From Streptomyces sp. NBC_01016 (GTDB taxonomy: Bacteria > Actinomycetota > Actinomycetes > Streptomycetales > Streptomycetaceae), in assembly GCF_026341035.1 (NCBI RefSeq), contig NZ_JAPEOQ010000001.1, positions 2,790,001-2,854,000 on the forward strand: 64,000 bases of DNA, given 5' to 3'. Under the pieces are notes generated by a model that saw only the letters and a program-made list of their open reading frames with translations, did not search any database and was not told the DNA's origin. This document shows, piece by piece, positions 59,031 to 64,000 of this stretch. Within the stretch, counting starts at the first letter, position 1; every line of letters begins with the position of its first letter. The position numbers and the translations under genes were made by a program.

Positions 59031-60328
59031 CGACCTTGATGATGATCCTCGGCGTAGTCATCTTCGCGGTGGGCCTGCTCTTCTCCATCGCCTGGCACGA
59101 GCTGGGCCACCTGTCCACGGCGAAGATCTTCGGCATCCGAGTCCCGCAGTACATGGTCGGCTTCGGGCCCACGATCTTCTCGCGGAAGAAGGGCGACACC
59201 GAGTACGGCGTCAAGGCCATCCCGCTCGGCGGCTACATCCGCATGATCGGCATGTTCCCGCCGGGCGCCGACGGCAAGATCGAGTCCCGCTCGACCTCGC
59301 CGTTCCGCTCCATGGTGGAGGACGCGCGCGCCGCGGCCTTCGAGGAGCTGCAGCCCGGTGACGAGACCCGGCTCTTCTACACGCGCAAGCCGTGGAAGCG
59401 CGTCATCGTCATGTTCGCCGGACCGTTCATGAACCTGATCCTTGCGATCGGCCTGTTCCTCACGGTCCTGATGGGCTTCGGCGTCACCCAGCAGACCAAC
59501 GTCGTCTCCTCGGTCTCGTCCTGCGTCATCCAGGCCAGCGCCAACCGCGACAGCTGCAAGGCCTCCGACCCGGAGTCCCCGGCGAAGGCGGCGGGCCTGC
59601 AACCGAAGGACAAGATCGTGTCCTTCAACGGGGTCACGACGGACGAGTGGAACGCCCTGTCCGACGAGATCCGCGAGAACGCGGGCAACACGGTCCCGGT
59701 CGTCGTCGAGCGCGACGGACAGCAGAAGACGCTGACCGCGAAGATCGCCACGAACCAGGTGCCGAAGAAGGACGCCAGCGGCCAGATCACCGACGGCTAC
59801 GTCAACGCGGGCTTCCTCGGCTTCACCGCCGCCACCGGCGTCGTACGCCAGGACTTCGGCTCCTCCGTGACCTGGATGTCCGACCGGGTCGGCGACGCGG
59901 TGGACTCCATCATCGCGCTGCCCGCGAAGATCCCCGCCCTCTGGGACGCGGCGTTCGGCGACGGCCCGCGCGAGCAGGACTCGCCGATGGGCGTGGTCGG
60001 CGCGGCCCGGGTCGGCGGCGAGATCTTCACCCTCGACATCCCGCCCACCCAACAACTGGCCATGGCATTGATGCTGGTGGCGGGCTTCAACCTGTCGCTC
60101 TTCCTCTTCAACATGCTGCCGCTGCTGCCGCTCGACGGCGGGCACATCGCGGGCGCCCTGTGGGAGGCGCTGCGCAGGAACCTCGCGAAGGTGTTCCGGC
60201 GCCCCGACCCGGGCCCGTTCGACGTGGCGAAGCTCATGCCGGTGGCGTACGTGGTGGCCGGTGTATTCGTCTGTTTCACCATCCTCGTGCTGATCGCGGA
60301 CGTGGTGAACCCGGTGAAAATCTCCTGA
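59027..60328 (+). CDS. rseP: Site-2 intramembrane zinc metalloprotease RseP
   Basis: A 433-residue M50 protease. The active-site HExxH is HELGH (residues 24-28) in the first TM helix, and the third ligand lies in [24 protein letters not shown] domain occupies about residues 155-240 ([20 protein letters not shown]). It cleaves anti-sigma factors and signal-peptide remnants within the membrane. It starts inside the dxr stop (ATGA) and is followed by a terminator-like hairpin before ispG. Confidence 0.95.
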   Translation: MTTLMMILGVVIFAVGLLFSIAWHELGHLSTAKIFGIRVPQYMVGFGPTIFSRKKGDTEYGVKAIPLGGYIRMIGMFPPGADGKIESRSTSPFRSMVEDARAAAFEELQPGDETRLFYTRKPWKRVIVMFAGPFMNLILAIGLFLTVLMGFGVTQQTNVVSSVSSCVIQASANRDSCKASDPESPAKAAGLQPKDKIVSFNGVTTDEWNALSDEIRENAGNTVPVVVERDGQQKTLTAKIATNQVPKKDASGQITDGYVNAGFLGFTAATGVVRQDFGSSVTWMSDRVGDAVDSIIALPAKIPALWDAAFGDGPREQDSPMGVVGAARVGGEIFTLDIPPTQQLAMALMLVAGFNLSLFLFNMLPLLPLDGGHIAGALWEALRRNLAKVFRRPDPGPFDVAKLMPVAYVVAGVFVCFTILVLIADVVNPVKIS

Positions 60329-60363
60329 TCAGACGCCGGACACGCGCCGGTGGCCCGCTGTTC

Positions 60364-60398
60364 GGGACTGCCCGGCACCCTGAGTGCCGGGCAGTCCC
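60364..60398 (+). terminator. 14-bp perfect hairpin after rseP
   Basis: GGGACTGCCCGGCA (60364-60377) and TGCCGGGCAGTCCC (60385-60398) are exact complements with a 7-base loop, followed by TCTTTAT. This fits an intrinsic terminator or attenuator between rseP and ispG. Confidence 0.85.
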
Positions 60399-60500
60399 TC
60401 TTTATGAGGGTTTGAGGGGGCGCGATGTGCTCGGGCACGCGCCGGTGACGTAATCTCGGAAGCCTCTGGACTCGATCCACACCTTGGGGTTGCACAGCAG

Positions 60501-61658
60501 ATGACTGCGATTTCTCTCGGCATTCCGTCGGTACCGACCAAGCTCGCCGAGCGGCGCAAGAGCCGCCAGATTCAGGTCGGCACCGTGGCGGTCGGCGGAG
60601 ACGCGCCCGTGTCGGTGCAGTCCATGACCACGACGCGCACCTCCGACATCGGCGCGACCCTGCAGCAGATCGCCGAGCTGACGGCGTCCGGCTGCCAGAT
60701 CGTCCGCGTCGCCTGCCCCACGCAGGACGACGCCGACGCGCTGTCCGTCATCGCCCGGAAGTCGCAGATCCCGGTGATCGCGGACATCCACTTCCAGCCG
60801 AAGTACGTCTTCGCGGCCATCGAGGCCGGCTGCGCCGCGGTCCGGGTGAACCCGGGCAACATCAAGCAGTTCGACGACAAGGTCAAGGAGATCGCCCAAG
60901 CGGCGAACGACCACGGCACGCCGATCCGGATCGGCGTGAACGCGGGCTCCCTCGACAAGCGCCTGCTGCAGAAGTACGGCAAGGCGACCCCCGAGGCGCT
61001 CGCCGAGTCCGCGCTCTGGGAGGCGGGCCTCTTCGAGGAGCACGGCTTCCGCGACATCAAGATCTCCGTGAAGCACAACGACCCGGTGGTCATGGTCAAC
61101 GCGTACCGGCAGCTCGCCGCGCAGTGCGACTACCCGCTGCACCTCGGTGTGACCGAGGCGGGCCCGGCGTTCCAGGGCACGATCAAGTCGGCGGTCGCCT
61201 TCGGCGCGCTGCTCTCCGAGGGCATCGGTGACACGATCCGCGTCTCCCTGTCCGCCCCGCCGGTCGAGGAGATCAAGGTCGGCAACCAGATCCTGGAGTC
61301 CCTCGGCCTCAAGCCCCGCCGCCTGGAGATCGTCTCCTGCCCGTCCTGCGGCCGCGCCCAGGTCGACGTCTACAAGCTCGCCGAGGAGGTCACGGCCGGC
61401 CTCGACGGCATGGAGGTCCCGCTGCGCGTGGCCGTCATGGGCTGCGTCGTGAACGGGCCGGGCGAGGCGCGTGAGGCCGACCTCGGTGTCGCCTCCGGCA
61501 ACGGCAAGGGCCAGATCTTCGTCAAGGGCGAGGTCATCAAGACGGTGCCCGAGTCGAAGATCGTCGAGACGCTCATCGACGAGGCGATGAAGATCGCCGA
61601 GCAGATGGAGAAGGACGGCATCGCCTCCGGCGAACCGTCGGTGTCCGTCGCCGGCTGA
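60501..61658 (+). CDS. ispG: 4-hydroxy-3-methylbut-2-enyl diphosphate synthase
   Basis: A 385-residue MEP-pathway iron-sulfur enzyme that converts MEcPP to HMBPP. The N-terminal TIM barrel has [20 protein letters not shown] and [20 protein letters not shown]. The C-terminal [4Fe-4S] cysteines are in [15 protein letters not shown] and [20 protein letters not shown]. Length and motifs are standard for GcpE. The dxr-rseP-ispG order is conserved in actinobacteria. Confidence 0.97.
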   Translation: MTAISLGIPSVPTKLAERRKSRQIQVGTVAVGGDAPVSVQSMTTTRTSDIGATLQQIAELTASGCQIVRVACPTQDDADALSVIARKSQIPVIADIHFQPKYVFAAIEAGCAAVRVNPGNIKQFDDKVKEIAQAANDHGTPIRIGVNAGSLDKRLLQKYGKATPEALAESALWEAGLFEEHGFRDIKISVKHNDPVVMVNAYRQLAAQCDYPLHLGVTEAGPAFQGTIKSAVAFGALLSEGIGDTIRVSLSAPPVEEIKVGNQILESLGLKPRRLEIVSCPSCGRAQVDVYKLAEEVTAGLDGMEVPLRVAVMGCVVNGPGEAREADLGVASGNGKGQIFVKGEVIKTVPESKIVETLIDEAMKIAEQMEKDGIASGEPSVSVAG

Positions 61659-61771
61659 CCCCGTCGCAACCAGGCCCGCGCTGCCCGTCCCGGGTGGGCG
61701 GGCCTTTGCGCGTCCACGAGCGGGGTACGCAGTCGCGTCGGCGGCTCCCGGTCCCGTCGTTGGTCCCGTTC

Positions 61772-61814
61772 GCGCAGTTCCCCGCGCCCCTGAAAGGGGC
61801 GCGGGGAACTGCGC
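61772..61814. repeat. 20-bp-arm inverted repeat, dispersed Streptomyces type
   Basis: GCGCAGTTCCCCGCGCCCCT (61772-61791) is the exact complement of 61795-61814 around a GAA loop. This hairpin family (GTTCCCCGCGCCCC...GGGGCGCGGGGAAC) is dispersed in Streptomyces intergenic DNA. Here it lies between ispG and the GNAT gene and could act as a terminator. Confidence 0.85.
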
Positions 61815-61976
61815 AAACCACCTACGAAACCGCACCCGCCGACGTAACGGCACAAGGGACACGCCCCACGCGGGAGGCCCCGAAGCAAAGGGGGCCGAAA
61901 CGTCGACCCGCCACACCCGCGGAGCGCCAGGTACAGTGCGGAGATCAGTAGCCCATCTGGTGAGGCCCCTCCGCAC

Positions 61977-62825
61977 GTGTTGACTCAGACCACCACTCGG
62001 GTGCTCGAACCGAGTGACCTCGACGCCGCGCTCGCCGTCCTCGACCGCGAGCCCGTCGCGAACGCCTTCGTCACGGCCCGGGTCCGTGCCGCGGGCCTCG
62101 ACCCGTGGCGGCTCGGCGGCGAGATGTGGGGCTGGTACGAGGACGGGATGCTGGAGTCCCTGTGCTACGCGGGCGCCAACCTCGTCCCGATCTGCGCGAC
62201 CGACCGCGCCGTCCGCGGCTTCGCCGACCGCGCCCGGCGGGCGGGCCGCCGCTGCTCCTCCATCGTCGGCCCGGCGGAGCCCACCGCCCGCCTGTGGCAG
62301 CTGCTCGAACCGGGCTGGGGCCCGGCCCGCGAGATCCGCGCCCAGCAGCCGCTGATGGTGACCGACCGGATGCCCACGGACGTCACCCCCGACCCGTACA
62401 TCCGCCGCGTCCGCAAGGACGAGATGGACACGATCATGCCGGCGTGCGTGGCGATGTTCACCGAGGAGGTCGGCGTCTCCCCGATGGCCGGTGACGGCGG
62501 TCTGCTGTACCAGGCGCGGGTGGCCGAACTGGTCGGCATGGGCCGCTCGTTCGCCCGCCTCGACGAGAACGGCAAGGTCGCGTTCAAGGCGGAGATCGGC
62601 GCCGCGACCGACCAGGTCTGCCAGATCCAGGGCGTGTGGGTGGCCCCCGAGTACCGGGGCATGGGCCTCGCGGCGCCCGGCATGGCGGCGGTCCTGCGCT
62701 ACGCCCTCGCCGACGTGGCCCCCGTGGTCAGCCTCTACGTCAACGACTTCAACACCCCGGCCCGTGCCGCGTACCGGCGCGTGGGATTCGAAGAGGTCGG
62801 GGCGTTCATGAGCGTGCTGTTCTAG
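61977..62825 (+). CDS. GNAT acetyltransferase with N-terminal DUF4081 domain
   Basis: A 282-residue two-domain protein. Residues 1-125 form a degenerate acetyltransferase-like domain (ANAFVTARVRAAGLDPWRLG; RRCSSIVGPAEPTARLWQLL). Residues ~135-282 form a GNAT domain with the acetyl-CoA motif GVWVAPEYRGMGLAAPGMAA and LYVNDFNTPARAAYRRVGFE. Starts at GTG 61977 or TTG 61980 are both possible. It is found next to ispG in Streptomyces; the acceptor is unknown. Confidence 0.85.
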   Translation: MLTQTTTRVLEPSDLDAALAVLDREPVANAFVTARVRAAGLDPWRLGGEMWGWYEDGMLESLCYAGANLVPICATDRAVRGFADRARRAGRRCSSIVGPAEPTARLWQLLEPGWGPAREIRAQQPLMVTDRMPTDVTPDPYIRRVRKDEMDTIMPACVAMFTEEVGVSPMAGDGGLLYQARVAELVGMGRSFARLDENGKVAFKAEIGAATDQVCQIQGVWVAPEYRGMGLAAPGMAAVLRYALADVAPVVSLYVNDFNTPARAAYRRVGFEEVGAFMSVLF

Positions 62826-62898
62826 GCACCTTCCAGAGGCAACCCGAAAATTCCCTGGTGAGCGGGCTGTGTTGCCCGTCTCATCTCTTTCGTGCGCA

Positions 62899-62928
62899 TT
62901 GACATTAGTAAGTCTTATGGACCATAAA
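62899..62928 (+). promoter_or_regulatory. Promoter with overlapping palindrome before DUF1684 gene
   Basis: TTGACA (62899-62904) and CATAAA (62923-62928) are spaced 18 bases apart as -35/-10 boxes. TTATGG-A-CCATAA (62915-62927) is a palindrome over the -10 region, a suitable repressor site. The stretch is markedly AT-rich for this genome. Confidence 0.6.
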
Positions 62929-62977
62929 GGTACTGCTTTGCTTTGGTTCAAGCTTCACTGACTGTAGGTGCCTCACG

Positions 62978-63688
62978 ATGTCCGCTCCCGGTTCCGGCAT
63001 GGCCGCCTGGCAGGAATGGCGTGCCGACCGGCGCCGCTCCCTCACCGCCCCCACGGGCAACCTCGCGCTCGTCGAGACCCGCTGGCTCCCGGCCGGCGAG
63101 ACCCCCGACCTCGACGCCGCCCGCGCGGGACAGCCCGGCACCGTCACCGTGACGGCCCTGGAGCGCACCGACATGGTCACCGGTGCCCCCGAGCACGGCC
63201 TGCGGTTCTGGGACGCGAACTCCCCGGCGATCCAGGGCTTCGAAGACGTCGACGCCTTCGCGTACGACCCGTCCTGGGTCCTCGACGCCACGTACACGCC
63301 CGTCGAGGGCGCCCGCACCGTCGCCTTCGAGCACCTGCGGGACAACGGCGGCACCCGCGAGAAGGTCGTCCCCGGCGACATCGCCCTGACCGTCGACGGC
63401 ACCGACTACACGCTCTCCGCGTTCGACGACGACGGCACCCTCCTCCTCGTCTTCGGCGACCCCACCAACGGCGACAGCACCTACGGTGCGGGCCGCTTCC
63501 TCTTCGTGGAGCACACCGGCGAGGGCCGTGTGCGCCTCGACTTCAACCGGGCCTTCGTACCCCCGTGCGGCTTCTCCGATCAGTACAACTGTCCGATGCC
63601 GCCGCGGCAGAACCGGCTCCACCTGCCCGTCGAGGCGGGCGAGAAGCTCCCGGTCTTCCGCGACGGCGCCGCCGGCACCGCTCACTGA
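62978..63688 (+). CDS. DUF1684 protein
   Basis: A 236-residue cytoplasmic protein of the DUF1684 family. Typical parts are WQEWRADRRRSLTAPTGNLA, FDDDGTLLLVFGDPTNGDST and YGAGRFLFVEHTGEG, with FNRAFVPPCGFSDQYNCPMP and PPRQNRLHLPVEAGEK near the C terminus. The conserved Phe/Asn/Cys block NRAFVPPC..SDQYNCP is the hallmark. Enzymatic function unknown. It is followed after 36 bases by a solute-binding lipoprotein gene and may be co-transcribed with it under the palindrome-bearing promoter. Confidence 0.85.
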   Translation: MSAPGSGMAAWQEWRADRRRSLTAPTGNLALVETRWLPAGETPDLDAARAGQPGTVTVTALERTDMVTGAPEHGLRFWDANSPAIQGFEDVDAFAYDPSWVLDATYTPVEGARTVAFEHLRDNGGTREKVVPGDIALTVDGTDYTLSAFDDDGTLLLVFGDPTNGDSTYGAGRFLFVEHTGEGRVRLDFNRAFVPPCGFSDQYNCPMPPRQNRLHLPVEAGEKLPVFRDGAAGTAH

Positions 63689-63724
63689 TCGATCCCCCCG
63701 CATCCCTTCACGTAAGGCCCCCTC

Positions 63725-64000
63725 ATGCGCTTCCCCAAGAGACCCCTGTCCGCCGGCGTGCTCACCGTCGCCCTCGCCGTCACGCTCGCGGCCTGCGGCG
63801 GCGGCTCCAACTCGGCCTCCGGCAGCGGCGCGTACGACAAGGACGCCACGGTCAACATCGGCTCCCTCTACGAGCCGCAGAACCTCGACAACACCGCGGG
63901 CGGCGGCCAGGGCGTCACCGAGGCCCTCAACGGCAACGTCTACGAGGGGCTGTTCAAGCTCACCGACAAGGGCAAGGTCGAGAAGCTCCTCGCCGACGAC
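63725..64000 (+). CDS. Family-5 peptide/solute-binding lipoprotein (5' part only)
   Basis: The first 92 codons of a lipoprotein that runs off the right edge. The signal peptide is MRFPKRPLSAGVLTVALA followed by VTLAACGGG, with the lipidated Cys near residue 24. The mature start, DKDATVNIGSLYEPQNLDNT followed by AGGGQGVTEALNGNVYEGLF, matches the oligopeptide/nickel-binding (SBP_bac_5) family. It probably opens an opp-type ABC importer operon beyond the window. Confidence 0.8.
   Translation, partial: MRFPKRPLSAGVLTVALAVTLAACGGGSNSASGSGAYDKDATVNIGSLYEPQNLDNTAGGGQGVTEALNGNVYEGLFKLTDKGKVEKLLADD

Noticed and set aside
60402..62951. An 849-codon open frame on the minus strand
   Set aside because: Antisense to ispG and the GNAT gene, with repetitive Ala/Asp/Arg/Leu composition; the sense genes carry clear catalytic motifs.

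Overview
The window is very GC-rich, nearly all its genes use G/C-ending codons, and its chromosomal gene order (rlmN, thiamine ABC transporter, polyamine catabolism, chitinase, gabT/PucR, dxr-rseP-ispG) is typical of Streptomyces. I read it as a Streptomyces chromosome carrying an integrated accessory region at its left end.

Bases 1-7069 are the right part of an actinomycete integrative and conjugative element (AICE) of the pSAM2 kind. On the minus strand it has a RepSA-type replication initiator (cut by the window edge), a run of tiny Spd-like transfer and spread genes, a DUF2637 membrane protein, and a TraB/FtsK DNA translocase broken by a one-base deletion. A KorSA-like GntR repressor is divergent from a Pif-like Nudix protein. 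Matching palindromic operators lie in front of both the transfer operon and the Nudix gene. A SUKH/SMI1 immunity-like gene is carried as cargo. Integrase, excisionase and the left att site would lie off the left edge.

Bases 7070-12640 form an island of visibly lower GC. It holds a 146-bp inverted repeat, a membrane protein of the SLATT/DUF4231 type, and, divergent from it, a tight three-gene operon: VWA (TerY/YegL-like), PP2C phosphatase (YegK-like) and a membrane-anchored Ser/Thr kinase with a helix-hairpin-helix domain (YegI-like). This is a TerY-P phosphorylation triad paired with a putative 2TM effector. It is the most unusual system here and a candidate stress or defence module. Bases 12640-15600 hold two GntR/UTRA regulators and small accessory genes, after which the conserved chromosome begins.

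Bases 15767-26052 carry rlmN, a TPP riboswitch followed by thiBPQ, a non-coding tandem-repeat region (51-57 bp units), a sortase-anchored LAETG surface protein, a LOG-family protein, a VOC protein and an FtsX-type ABC exporter pair. Bases 26285-43924 are two halves of a polyamine uptake and catabolism locus: aminotransferase, AsnC regulator, aldehyde dehydrogenase and an orphan PotD; then aldehyde dehydrogenase, PotD-A-B-C and a PuuB-like oxidase. Interspersed are a serine hydrolase, a GDPD, adenosine deaminase, NADAR and small membrane genes. Bases 43928-55597 hold a chitinase behind a DasR-type operator, a PAP2 phosphatase, gabT, a multi-TM ATPase, a PucR regulator, a third aldehyde dehydrogenase (GABA shunt) and a secreted GH12 glucanase. 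The right end has an acyl-CoA dehydrogenase, the MEP-pathway genes dxr and ispG flanking the site-2 protease rseP, a GNAT protein, a DUF1684 protein and the start of a solute-binding lipoprotein.

Together the metabolic genes import putrescine-like amines (PotABCD), transaminate or gamma-glutamylate and oxidise them to aldehydes, oxidise those to GABA-type acids, and pass them through GabT and a semialdehyde dehydrogenase toward succinate. I saw no rRNA, tRNA, CRISPR array or insertion sequence.
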